From positions 552,256,826 to 552,320,825 of the forward strand of contig CM077115.1 of the NCBI GenBank assembly GCA_039619475.1: a DNA stretch of 64,000 bases, read 5' to 3'. Origin of the DNA: Icerya purchasi (taxonomy: Eukaryota; Arthropoda; Insecta; Hemiptera; Monophlebidae). A program made the position numbers and the translations under genes. Positions 34,526-45,766 of this stretch are shown here, one piece after another; position 1 is the stretch's first letter; each line of letters opens with the position of its first letter. Under the pieces are notes generated by a model that worked only from the letters and a program-made list of their open reading frames with translations, made no database searches and was not told the DNA's origin.

Positions 34526-34904
34526 AAAATCAAAAAAACTGAGAAACACATTCAACCCTTTCTCGCGTGTTATTTTTTCCGTGTAGTATATTTGTTTGGC
34601 TGTCACTTTTTCAGAATGCGCAGAAACCTACCCCGGGCATTTTCTCCTGTTTTTGTTTCTGGCTCCTAGTGGGGTCCCGCCTATTCAGATTCCTACTGTT
34701 GGTGGTTCTTATGCTATCACACCTAGAACTAACTCCAGATGGCGACCCCAGACAGCGGCCTATTACATTTATTTCTGGTTTTCTGCGTGTACTGGGAGTA
34801 GCATTTTATCCCTGCTGCCAGGTTGGTTTTTGGATTTTTACTTTGTATGCTCTTTTTTTAAGTTGTCCAGCCTGTTAAATTAACGTTTCCAAGTATTTAG
34901 TTTG
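34526..34904. other. Unassigned segment with overlapping short ORFs
   Basis: ORFs 34,567-34,878 and 34,596-34,883 overlap in two plus-strand frames; neither translation resembles a family I know. The base composition is less AT-rich than the flanks, so it may be part of another element. Confidence 0.3.
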
Positions 34905-34990
34905 GTGACTTCCCATTTCGCCTAATTCCCAATTCGCCTAATTTCCATTTCGCCTAATTCCCAATTCGCCTAATTTCCATTTCGCCTAAA
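34905..34990 (+). repeat. Short tandem of TTCGCCTAAT-containing units
   Basis: CCATTTCGCCTAATT and CCAATTCGCCTAATTT units (15-16 bp) alternate about five times. The array leads directly into repeat D, whose single-copy counterpart at ~21,870 has one unit. Confidence 0.9.
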
Positions 34991-35530
34991 TTTAAGGTTT
35001 CGGTTACTCAGGTAATAACAAAAAAGGTCAGCCAAACATACGAATGATTTCGTGTTGGCAACAGCACGTCATTCGAATTTTAAACAGACTAAACGCATCA
35101 TTTTTTTCTTTCTATTTGATTCCGCTGTTAATCTTTTCTTTTCGAAAAACAACAAAAAAGGTTCATATGAAAATCAGAAGTGAAAAAAGTACCGCTAAAA
35201 ATGTGTTTAATATAAATGTACGCGAAATGACGACTCCGATTAATATTTTCGAGTTATTCCATTCCAAGTCCAGCGCTGTATATTAGAAGCCCTTTATTTA
35301 TATTTAGTGTGACATGAAAAATTAAGGAGAAAAAAAGAAAGAAAAATACTCCAGGATAAAGAGTTGTCAATGGATAAACACTTTTATTACAAATTGAAAA
35401 CAACGCACATTTATGCGAGTTTTATCTAAGTTCCTCGTTAAAAAACAAACAGAGTAATTTTTTTCGTTTTCTTAATTCTTTTTTTGAACAGAAATTTGTT
35501 TCTATTATTTTCTTTTTTTTACCTTTTTTT
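34969..35530 (+). repeat. Repeat D, longest copy
   Basis: It combines the blocks found separately at 21,850-22,200 (left) and 25,440-25,645 (right), so it defines the order of the family. It is noncoding and AT-rich; no TIR or tail was recognised. Confidence 0.65.
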
Positions 35531-35539
35531 TCCTTTTCC

Positions 35540-36560
35540 ATTTTTAAATTGTCTGTGCTGTTTGTAACTACTGTGGTCATTACAGCACACACAAGGGGAG
35601 GTTATTTAGATTTGTTGTGTTAGGCCACTCATTCTAACAAAGACTATAATTCGAGTGATGTTTATTGATTCATTAGAGAGTATGCACTCTATGTTTCCCA
35701 GCAAGTCCAGTTGTTTTCGTAATACCTTCATCTTTTGGCAGGTGAGCAGTATATGAGAGACTGTTGGTATGGTCATCTGGTCGCACAGGGGACACATAGC
35801 CGGAGGCGGGGTTTTATCGATTATGTGTTTGTGGGAAATAGTGATATGCCCGATTCGCAGTCGGCTGAGGATCTTAAAGTCGTTTCTGGATGTTCCTCAA
35901 CTGTGGGCTTTATGCTTCTTAAGAATGTTGTAGCAGCTGCCCATTCAGTTCTTCACTGTTTTTCGCACGCTCTTAATAATGTGTATTCAATTGATGTCGG
36001 TAGTTCAGCGTCTTCTGGCATTGGCGAGAGCAAGGCAGACCGTGCTGCTATGTCAACCCTCTCGTTGCCAGGCACTCTAGTGTGTCCGGGAACCCATATC
36101 AGCGAGGATTTTGTGTCAGCGATAGATCGATATTTATTTGAACCGTGATCCAAGGAGGAATGTGGATTTTCCGACTGGCTGTTGACGACTGTACGGATAT
36201 AATACCACATCTTCGCAGTTCTATCAGTAATTCTGGTAATGGGTCGTCGGGAAAGTTTGGTTCGAGGTGGTAATGCTCCAACTTTAGGGGAAGGTTTCGT
36301 GCGTTGTTGAAGTGGTGGTACATACTTCGCAGTGTGAAGTATTTTCGGAATAAAAGGAGTGGAGGGCACCCGGATAGAACACACATGCTGGTAGATGGAG
36401 AGGTTCGATGCACTCCCAGAATAGTTCTCAATGCGGAGTGGTGGACAGGATCGAGGGATTTCAATAAGGATTTATTGGCTGAGGAGTACACCTGGCACCC
36501 ATAGTGGATTTTTGATAGGATTAGAGATCTATATATATTGAAGAAAAATTTAGGATGGAT
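35540..36560 (-). pseudogene. LINE-B-like fragment with most of RNase H deleted
   Basis: ORF 36,099-36,491 (YSSANKSLLKSLDPVHHSALR, GVHRTSPSTSMCVLSGCPPL) is the RT thumb, similar to LINE-B. ORF 35,953-36,384 overlaps it in another frame and ends with SSLIWVPGHTRVPGNERVDIAA, the last RNase H motif. ORF 35,606-35,797 has MCPLCDQMTIPTVSHILLTC, the zinc-type end. The YTDG, E and DS motifs of RNase H are missing: the thumb runs almost directly into the VPGH motif, which implies an internal deletion. Confidence 0.78.
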
Positions 36561-36561
36561 A

Positions 36562-37990
36562 TTTTTTTTTTTATTTATTAAATAGTATATTTAAGAAAAT
36601 ATGTGTATAAAGGCGCAAGGACTGTGTGTGAAAAAAACAAAAAAAATAGCAAAAACTTAGTATACATTAATGGGATAAACAAAAAAAAACTGAGTGTTAT
36701 AAGAAAAATGAAATATTGTGTGTAAATAGTCCTATGCAAGTGTACTTATAACTGAAATTGTGGGTAGTAGTTGGGATGATAAACAACATAGTCCCAACTA
36801 TTACCAAAAGAGAGAAGATTTAAGCATAATCGCTATTAAACATTCTTAAATATTTAATATTAAATTAATTTATTACAATAAGAGATAAGCAGAAAAAACA
36901 AATGTACAAGTAATGTAACATTATTTTTAGAGAAAAGTAATATTTGGTGGGATTACGGTTGAATTAGCGTGAGAAATTATAATTCTATATCAATACTTAA
37001 ATGGCTACATACATTTAACAAAAATAATAAGAATATGATAATAAGAGGAGGAAGATAAGAGGCAGGTAGGAGGCAGATCATTTTCTAATTTAGTTTTAAC
37101 CAGAAGTATGTAACAGACATATGTGAATTACATTTAGTAATAATAATTTAGTTACATAGTTGAAACTTACGCCTCATAGCAGCCTCAGAAAACTTAAAGA
37201 AGAGATGGTGATTTGTGTTATTAATGTGAAAAGTACTAGTTCTAGTAATACCAAATTTAGAACGTAAGTTACACTGAAAGCAGGACAGTCAAAGAGGAAA
37301 TGGATAACATCATCTGTATTGTTTAGGGAACAGCAGGTGCAGCCTGGGCCACTTGCAAGTCGGAACCGATAGAGGTAGGCACCAAATTTCCCATGCCCAG
37401 TGAGCACCTGTGAACTATAGAAGTTGATATTGATTTTTTTTCATTCTTAGTCTGTCTGAGATACTTGGGAGAAAGTAATATGTTTTCCTTCCAGTATGAT
37501 CAGAATCCCATCGCCTCTGCCATTCAGCTATAAGAGTTTGTAGTATCTGCTTTTTGAACACTGTATAGGAGGGGTTATTGTTACATGATTGGACAAAATT
37601 ATTATTTATTAGTTTTAAGGAGGAAATCAAATTAAGATCATTGTGAAATCTATACTCACTTGAGATAGTCTTACCTATAATATACAGGTTCATTGGAAAT
37701 ATACCGGTGATAATAACACAAGCAGCAGAAGTGGGTGATGTTCTGTAAAGGGATGCGATGTTAAGGAGAAACTTTCTTTGAAGTTTATTGACTCTAGTCA
37801 AGACCTTAGGTGTAACATAAGTGGCAGCTCCATACCCAAACAGGGATTGAATTAAGCCCTCATACAATATACTTCTTTCAGAGTATTGAAGACCCCAACA
37901 GTTATGTTGCAGTCGACTGGTCTTGGTGAAAAGAGAATCACATTTGGCTTGTATATACTTCAGGTGAGGTAGAAAAGTAAGTATTACATC
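36562..37990 (-). mobile_element. R1-like LINE 3' part, minus strand
   Basis: A T-run at about 36,561-36,572 plus a TTTATTT-type stretch marks the 3' end. ORF 37,174-37,407 (MLTGHGKFGAYLYRFRLA, CTCC...DDVIHFLFDC) and ORF 37,415-37,867 (GLIQSLFGYGAATYV, FLLNIASLYRTSPTSAACVI, WQRRWDSDHTGRKTYYFLP) read like the post-RT part of R1-clade proteins ('VLTGHGxFxxYLxRF'). The two ORFs are in different frames, separated by a short gap. Confidence 0.78.
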
Positions 37991-38366
37991 TTGAATTCGT
38001 CAGGTATTTCAATATGAGAATGGAATTGGTGCAGCTATGTTTTAAGTTGGCGATGTGAGGCTTCCAGGCAAGGCTAGAATCAAAGGTTAGTCCAAGGAAT
38101 TTGACAGTAGTTTTCTGGAGAAGAGGGAGGTTATTTAGGTTTAAGGATATACCGGGAGAGGTGCGGCGCCCCCTGCAAAAATCAACATATACAGATTTGC
38201 TCGCTGAGATAGCTAGGCCATTTTTCCACGACCAGCTCTGTATTTTAGCGATGGTTTTTTGGAGGAATTTTTGAGCAATCGGAGGAAAATTTGATGATAT
38301 TGAGATGTTAAGATCATCGATTAACAGCCGGGCGGTTATGGGCGGAGAGGCAAAAAGTGTATTTAT
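37990..38366 (-). pseudogene. LINE-B-like RT palm fragment fused to the R1-like piece
   Basis: Minus-strand translation gives PPITARLLIDDLNIS, KNGLAISASKSVYVDFCRG and FLGLTFDSSLAWKPHIANL, closely parallel to LINE-B at 28,290-28,600 (PPVTARLFIDDLSIS, VNGLNFSSAKTVCVDFYRG, FLGLEFDSRLTW). It ends at about 37,990, where R1-like sequence restarts with a segment of equivalent position (LKYIQAKCDSLF). Confidence 0.75.
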
Positions 38367-38425
38367 TTGTTTATTTGTTTTTTCTTTATTGCGTTAAACT
38401 TGTCAGCAGCGGACAATCACCCATC
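38367..38425 (-). mobile_element. Very short LINE 3'-end fragment
   Basis: TTTATTTGTTTATTTG followed by 'cgttaaacttgtcagcagcgg' looks like a LINE 3' terminus on the minus strand (A-rich tail), truncated after about 60 bp. The parent element is unknown. Confidence 0.35.
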
Positions 38426-38570
38426 AAAAAGAAGGTGTACTTAAAAAGTTAATAAATGAAAATTAAAGTTAATATTAAGCAAAAATTACTTATTAATCTA
38501 ATAGTATACTTTAATTTTTTTATAAGTCAATAAACTTGTCTCTAATTTTTAAAAAAAGAGGTTATATGTA
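38426..38570 (+). repeat. Repeat D, short piece
   Basis: Resembles 25,700-25,835, including the AAGTCAATAAACTT-like block and the following TCTAATTTTT. Confidence 0.5.
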
Positions 38571-41090
38571 TGTTCGTGGCGTATGTTTTTTTTATGTTTG
38601 TTCGGCTTAATTCATATTCATGTGAATCGACCATTTTACTGGTTCAGGCGCCATTTTTCGGAAAATCCAAAAGAAGATAAAGAAAAAAAACCTTCTATTT
38701 TACTATTTAAAAAATGTCTTAATTCAATAAATTGCCAAACGATTACGATTTAACATTACAAAAAGGGAAAAAGAAAGAGAATATAAAAAGACGCTATTCA
38801 ATTAACCAAATATTTTATAATAAGTACATTATGACGTACAAAACAAAAATTTATAGCGCTTAAGCGAAAATAATTTTTTAATGGATGACAATTTCTGTTA
38901 TTCTCTGTTGCCGAAATCTAATTGAATACCATTTCATTTAAAGCGTAATTTGCAATAAATATTTCAAATATATTATTTACCTGCTCGATTTGTTTTTATA
39001 AAGGATGCAACCATTACTACATATATTAGACTGACTCAAAATTTTTGTTTTATTCACAAGCGACAACTTATAATATTCAAGATAGAAGAATAGTTTCCTT
39101 CAGAACGGTGATACGCATAAGACCCAAGCCAGAACAAATTGCGACTTCATAGCGTAAAGCAGTCAGTATGCGGTGATTTTCCGCATATTGAGACGAATTT
39201 GGCATTTCTTACGTCCTTTAAAGACGCTGTCCGAGCTAGCAAAATAATAAAATTTTGATAACAATTATTAAATTTCTCGGACAGTCTTGGCAGCGGGTAA
39301 ACGCGGCATTGTTTGTCAAAGACGCTTTCGCGGTTAAAAAATCGAGGGATCCCCCGCTGCGCTAGGGTAATCTTTTTTTCTGCCTACCAAACGTGACCGT
39401 GTTGCCAAGTTGATTTTTTCAAATTATTATTATTATTATTATTTTTTTATGGGTCATTCCATTTTTAGGCGAAATGGTACCAGACCTTTAGTTTATTGCA
39501 TAAATACTATTTTAGATTGCATCTTTATCCGGGCTATTTAAAGTGAGGAGTTGTTGTTATCCCACTTCTACCTTCCTCGTTTGTCGTAATTTTTGAAGTT
39601 ACTACTATGCGGTTGATATATATACCTCTATACGTTAAAATTAAACATTTAGCTTCATTTCGTAACAATATTTGCTAATTTTCTTATTTCCATACGGAAA
39701 TAGGTTATTCAGGTTTCCTTCAGATATTCCGTATAATACTACTTATCTTCATTAATATCTATTTTCTGTTAATAACGTTGAAGATAGAGCATTCCCCCCG
39801 GATGGTGGGGGGTGGGGGAGAGAAAAAACCTTTTTTGGCACATTTCAATATTAGTTCGTTACTTATGATCTTATTATCTTATCAACTACTCAACCAGCGG
39901 GATTTATGAATACACTACATTTATATCAGATTAAGACGAGCACCAGAGAGAAGAAAGAAATTTTTTTTACCCCCAAATAGATAAAACAAATCGGATAAAC
40001 ACGTGCGTATAAGAGCGCGATAAAGGAAAGTGAAATTCTTGATAAGGTGTAACGAATATTGCGTAATTAGCTTTTCATAATGTTGTGCACAGCGCGGCAC
40101 TGATGAAAGCCAATTGCTATCTTCTTTTTTTTGGGATGATTTGTTTTTACTTTCTGCGCCCAATGTTCAATTTTAAACATATGACACTGGAACAGTGACT
40201 TGAATCCTGAGTGAACTCCTCTCAACTCCTAGAAATATTGTGTTTTTAAAAACGCGTTCCTCCGCTGATTAACATTTGCAAGGACAAATCGTCATACGTA
40301 TTATAAACAGGCGCAGTAAATGAATAAATTATATGGTAGAAAATTTTTTATACGAACGCGGGGATACCTGCGCGACCTTTATTGATACGAACGGCAGAAG
40401 AATGGAAAATCGCCGGCGAACGGACAAGAATGTTTATCGGAAGTATTAAAACCGATATCAAGACGAAAGGGAACAATGCGAAGATTTCTCAAGTGCATCC
40501 TCGTCCGATTAATACTTTCTTTATATTCCGATTGGGGAATTTTTTTCCTTATTATTTTCTTTTATTTTTACCGATTACTAATAATATTCGTTACTATTTA
40601 CCGATGCTTTTTATTAGGTTAAACTTGTGTTGTTCACCGTTAGGGCGTAAAAATCAAAAAATATTCTCGGTATTTCTTTTAATATTTTTTTTTTTTCTTT
40701 TTGAAAAAATGTGCTGTACGTTGTTTCAAAAAAACCGAAAATAAGCCCAGAACTGCTGCCATTCGCGATACTTTCGGTGCTTCAGCTATTTAGTTTCGCG
40801 CCCCATTTCTGCTCCTCAGCTACACATAGAAAACTAGATCTTAATCATGCGACATCATAAAAAAGGGAGAAAATCTTGGTCGTATTGAGGAAGAAAGAAG
40901 ATAAGAGAATGCGATTTTTCAGTTGTAGTTTAATGAGATTCTTAACTGTTCGTTAAAACAGATGAAAGATATATATATAGTATGAGTAAAATACTATATT
41001 TTTTCCTTCTTCTGGGCCTGTCAATAATGTAGTTTACCCAACAACAAAGGTGAGAAAAAAAAAGAAAAAAGAAAATTGCATATACATATA
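38571..41090. other. AT-rich spacer, no supported gene
   Basis: A 9-bp inverted repeat (CTGTCCGAG at 39,227-39,235, CTCGGACAG at 39,276-39,284) flanks an AT-rich loop, and an (ATT)n tract lies at about 39,423-39,445. ORFs 39,921-40,163 and 40,382-40,744 have no recognisable domains. Confidence 0.4.
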
Positions 41091-41091
41091 T

Positions 41092-41330
41092 TAATTACAA
41101 CGTAATTCTCAGACTACCTCCCATTAGAAAAAATGTCGCAATTTTATGTAACGTGTGTTATATTTTACAGGATTTCTGTGATTATGTTATTACATTCATA
41201 TGTACCGATTTAGAATTACGTTGTAAATTTTGATCATTTTATACAAAGTATAGAAGAGAAAGAGGCAGAAATGTAAGCAGGAGAAGTCAAGAGGCCAAAA
41301 TGGCTAAATTTTATATATATATCAAGTTTT
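41092..41330 (-). repeat. Repeat E, copy 2 (inverted, internally deleted)
   Basis: The inverted termini TTACAACGTAATTCT (41,095-41,109) and AGAATTACGTTGTAA (41,212-41,226) enclose only 132 bp, with one ACATAAAATTG(C)GACATTTT unit. The outer part (41,227-41,325) matches 19,220-19,333 in reverse, including TTTTGATCATTTTATACAAA. Confidence 0.78.
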
Positions 41331-41972
41331 TTAAAATCCGTTCACAATTCGCAAAGATATGGTTAAACAATTGAAAAACGCATTTTTTCAGATTAGAGGC
41401 TGAAATTTGAGCCTCAGGACTCAAAACTTTCAGGATCGTAGTTTTTCGGCGAGGCAAACAAATTTCAGCCAAATCGCCGGGGAAGAGGTCGATTTTACAT
41501 AAATACTTATCCGCTATATCAGCGTCTTTCTTTTCCTTTATGTCAGTGTATTTTTCGATTGCCGGCCATCTGACTTTAGAACTTCACTGGAACATTCTTA
41601 GCGTACACGCTCGTGCGAGATATCTTTTGTACGAATAGAATGTTCGGTTTTTAATTATTGTACTAGATTGGTTGGCATTTAAAAGGTTGCCGAATATACT
41701 TTTGTAGAGAGGAAAGTTCCTACAGGTATGAAACGAAAAATAATACCTCAGTGTGTTCACCACATCCGGTAGCACCGATTAAAAAAGCTAGAGAATTAAT
41801 GAAAAATGCAACGACTTATCCTTGGAATTAAGAGATAGGCTGGGCAATAGAAAAACTACAACGAGTATCTAAAACACAAACAATAAGTGGTGATCAGTAG
41901 GAACATGTTACGAGAAGCGGAGAATAAAGATATTTTTACGGCAACCGAAAGATTGCATGTGTCTACTTAAAA

Positions 41973-42078
41973 GGTTAGCCAGCTTGCGTAGCTGATTCGT
42001 TAATTGTGTTTCGCGTGGTCCGAATGACCTGGTTCGATTCGCGCTACCGCCCATTGACACTCAAAAAAAAAAAAAAAA
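41973..42078 (+). mobile_element. tRNA-derived SINE with poly(A) tail
   Basis: A perfect A-box match (TAGCTGATTCG, 41,989-41,999) and a near-perfect B-box (GGTTCGATTCG, 42,031-42,041) are spaced by 31 nt, as in RNA polymerase III internal promoters of tRNAs. The tRNA-like head is followed by a short body and 16 A's (42,063-42,078). The expected acceptor stem does not pair (GCTTGCG against CGCTACCGC), so a working tRNA gene is unlikely. Confidence 0.68.
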
Positions 42079-42879
42079 CTTATACTAGATTATGATGTTT
42101 ATAGTTGACGCGCTGGGGGCAAAAAAAAAAAAAAACGTAAAAGGTGGGAAAATGATCTAAAATCTTTCAAAAAAAATTGTGCAAGAAGTCTAAAAAATCA
42201 GATGAGGGTCCTTATTCGTCTGCTACTTTCCTCCGGTTTTCATTTTCCGATTTCCACATTCTACAATAATGCACTTGTGTGCCACGCGATGGTTGATTTA
42301 TTAAGTGTTCATCTTTTTTTTTTTTTTTTTTGTGTGTTGAACGGTCTGCTTTATACTTCAATTTACTGAGACTCGATCTAGCTACTCCGTATCGCGCCTC
42401 TTATGTATCACGGCATTCCGGCTATTTGTTCTTTCTGATCAACGTTTCTGCGTAAAGCTAAGGTCAAAAAAAGACAAACAAGTTAAGAGGGAACCGATAA
42501 ATAACGGAAAAGAAAAGGTCCAAATTGTATTATTAACGATTATTTAAATTAAAGAGTTTGAACGCTCGACAATAACACTGGGGTCTGCAACGAAATCCTC
42601 CTTTAAATAAAAATATGATGAATACGAGGAGTGTTTAACGTGCTGAATCCAGATTTGCTTTCCATTTCTTGCTATCACGTATATATTTATTTAAAATGTG
42701 TTTTTTTTTTTTTAATATCTCGAAATTATATACATATTTTGTCTGTCGTTTTTGCATTAACGATGCTTTATTCAGTTCAGATCGTATTCGTACACACAAA
42801 ACGCACTGATAGAAAGAGAGAGAACGATATCAGCTGACGGGGTTCTAACACTTCAGTCAATCGAGTATTTCCTCATTAT

Positions 42880-44030
42880 ATACAGACTTAACAAAAGCTC
42901 GTTTTCTTACGCAATCTGTTTTGAACGACCTTGTTCGCAATTTAGGACTCTCAAAATCTAAGGCTCAACTTCTCGGATCAAGATTACAACAATGGAATTT
43001 GTTAGATAAAAATACGAAGGTCTCATACTTTCGTAACAGCCAAGAAGAATTTTATGAGTTACTTCATCAAAGAGGATGATTTGGTATTTTGTAATGATGC
43101 TAAAGAACTTCTACAAGAAATGGGTTTTCCCGAAGGATCGGAAGAATGGCGACCTTTTATTGATTCGTCCAAAAATTAGTTTAAAAGCTGTATTACTTTT
43201 CAATGGCAATAAATATCCTTCAATTCCCCCCTCGCATATGCAATGAACATGAAAGAAAATTACGGAAATATGAAGTTGTTATTGGAACAAATTCAATATT
43301 CACAGTACATGTGGAACATCTGCGCTGTGATCTAACAGTTGTAGCAATGTTAACTGTAAATTGCAATGAGGATATACTAAATTTTGTTGTTTTTTATGCG
43401 AGTGAGATGTAAGCACTACGTAGTGAAAAATTGGCCAAAAAGAGCGTGTTTGATGCCTGGAGTAGTAAAGAATGTAAAAGAAAAACCTATAATTTAAAGT
43501 GAAAACAATTTTTTACCGCCACTCCATGTACAGTTGGGTCTCATGAAAAATTTTGTAAAAGCCATGAACAGAGATAGTGGTGAAGGCTTTCAATACCTCG
43601 AAACCAAATTGAAAAAATGAGAATCTTTGTAGGTCCCCAAATACCGAGAGCTTATGAAGGACTCAAATTTTATAAGTACGTTGAATAAAACTGAAAAAAG
43701 AGGCATCATAATTTTCTTGGAAACAAAAAAAAAAAAAAAATGAAAACTACCAGGAAATCATGCAAGAACTTCTTTCTGCATCTGAAATGCAACATGTCCT
43801 TTAAAATTCATTTTTTAGACTCTCACTTAGATTTCTTCCCCGCAAATCTTGGAGCAGTATGAACATGGTGAAAGGTTTCACATCAAGACATATTGCACAT
43901 AGAGAGACGCTACAACGAGAAATGGTTAGAAGCAATGCTTGCTAATTTTTGTTGGTCGATTCGTCACAAAACTCCAATAGAAAATATGAGAAGAAAGAAA
44001 ACTACATACAAAGTGAAATAGTACTATTAA
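42880..44030 (+). pseudogene. Decayed copy of an arthropod multicopy protein family (function unknown)
   Basis: Shifting-frame translation gives LNDLVRNLGLSKSKAQLLGS, RLQQWNLLDK, GSEEWRPFIDSSK, SLKAVLLFNGNKYPSIP, NMKLLLEQIQYSQYMWNIC, then LPPLHVQLGLMKNFVKAMN at 43,516-43,573 and an EHGERFH block near 43,865. I recall this ordered set of motifs from a high-copy, uncharacterised family in arthropod genomes, with a 'FCLWD/CEWDSR' and 'HGERFHQD' signature. Whether it is transposon-borne is not known to me. At least ten stops or shifts; the longest open piece is 69 codons (43,203-43,412), so it is not expressed as protein. Confidence 0.6.
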
Positions 44031-44526
44031 CAGCGAGTAATTCGATTATCTATAATGGCTTTTGATATTTTGTAACAAATTTGATGTAATATCGTCTCAG
44101 TTATAAAATATATAATTTAAATTCGAAGGAAAAAAAAAAAGTTTTATTGAAAAATTCCATTAAAAAATTGTATACGTAATTTGTAATTTTTTTTTTTTAC
44201 TATATTCTATTGAGAAATATCAAATTTGTGATAATTATTATGCATAAAAATCAGAAGGAGAGAGTTTTTTTTTTTTTTTTTGCAGACCAGTGTAATTAGT
44301 GTTTAAACATTATCGTTACTGCTTTTTTTCTTAAATTTTTTCCAGAGTTTCATTTAATACCTGCGACGACGAAGACGGGAAATGGTGACATATAATTAGA
44401 AATAGCTTCTTCGCATTTCTATCGTGAATGCGGTAAAAAAAAGACGATGTAACAGTCAAGTTCAAAAAAAAAAAGGCTAGTAAGAAAGTAGCGACAAGGT
44501 GAGGACGTATTTGTAACAAATTTACG

Positions 44527-44553
44527 TATATATATATATATATATATATATAT
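44527..44553. repeat. (TA)n microsatellite
   Basis: About thirteen TA units without interruption. Confidence 0.95.
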
Positions 44554-44753
44554 TTGAATAATTCCTAGTAAAGGCTAACGACGCGTAGAGAAATGTTGCA
44601 TCTTTTGTGTCAGGCCATTAGAGAGTGAGTTGTTGAAAGAGTGAGAAGAGTCGCTACAATACGTACGAGCCGTGCGAAGTCGGCTCTATGAAGGTGTTCG
44701 AAGAGGGATGCCTAAGATGAAAATAATAACATAAAGTCGTACGAAATTCGGAT

Positions 44754-45293
44754 ATGTCGTCGCGTTACACCCTGAGCAGTCAGTCAGTCGAGCGACTAAA
44801 ATCGGAGACAGACGGAACCGAAGTGGTGCAAGATGCAGCCCCGCTGACAGCCACTCGGAATTATTATTATCATCGACCGAAACCAATTTACTCGTCTAGT
44901 AGTTGTCTTGGCAAAGTTCACACACAGTCGACACTTCAAAGTTTTAAATACAAGTTCGACTGGCGGCCGATAATTCCCCACGAATTCTCCCTCTCGTCAA
45001 CCTGTCACAGCCTCAATCGCTTTTTCGTATCGGTCTCTTGGTGTCATTTTTCAGACCTTTGCGGCAAACTGCAGCGCCTTCCACGCTTTTTAATTGAGCT
45101 TTTCCGCTTCTATTTTTCCGTTTCATTTGCATTATCATATCTAAGCTTTGATCGTGACCGCGATGTAGCCAACTACACATCTGGTTCCTGCGACATTATC
45201 ATCGAGCTTTTTTATCGTGTTTTATTCTTGACACGTGTTCGCATTCGTCTTCTCTTGGCAAGTGCTCGCGGAAGTACGGAAATCGCTAAATAG
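44754..45293 (+). other. Unassigned 179-codon ORF in a less AT-rich segment
   Basis: The translation (starts MSSRYTLSSQSVERLKSETD) matches no family I know, has no clear domain, and is Ser-rich then Phe/Leu-rich. The 44,580-45,300 segment has more CpG than its surroundings, so it may be host sequence such as a first exon or promoter. The open frame could also be chance, since stops are rarer at lower AT. Confidence 0.2.
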
Positions 45294-45720
45294 GGAGAAA
45301 AAAAGTGCTGCTGCTAATATACGGTTTTGCGCGGAAAAATAAATAAAACCTTAAGCTGGTCAATCTACGTCAGCGCTTGATTTTCATTCGAAAACCCAAA
45401 CAATAAAAGACACAGAAAGGAAGAAAGGCAACATTGACATGATATTTTCAGGTTGTAGAGCAACTTTTGAATAATAATAAACAATATTGGGGTGGAAGAA
45501 AAAAAAAAAAAACTTTAAAAAGGAGTGATGGGGTAATATTAAAAAGGGAATTAGATGAGAAATATAGGAACAGAATAATCGCTATTTTTAGTTGATTTCT
45601 TTTTTTTTTTTAAATAAAAGAAATTTATAAGATGGCGCCAAAAATATTTGATTTCGAGATGCGTGTTATTAATGTGTGTGTACATATGCGGTAATTTAAC
45701 AAGCTCTAATGTCACACGAA

Positions 45721-45766
45721 AAACGTGTTTCACACATTTAGCAGCATCATCATGTGAAACACGTTT
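45721..45766. repeat. Perfect 14-bp inverted repeat
   Basis: AAACGTGTTTCACA (45,721-45,734) and TGTGAAACACGTTT (45,753-45,766) flank an 18-nt loop containing CATCATCA. It has no T-run typical of a terminator and no visible gene nearby. Confidence 0.9.

Noticed and set aside
39227..39284. Inverted repeat CTGTCCGAG/CTCGGACAG as a transposon end
   Set aside because: Only 9 bp pair and the flanks do not extend the match; within what chance could give over 64 kb.
41982..42053. Functional tRNA gene
   Set aside because: A- and B-boxes fit but acceptor arms do not pair and a poly(A) tail follows, so a SINE is more likely.
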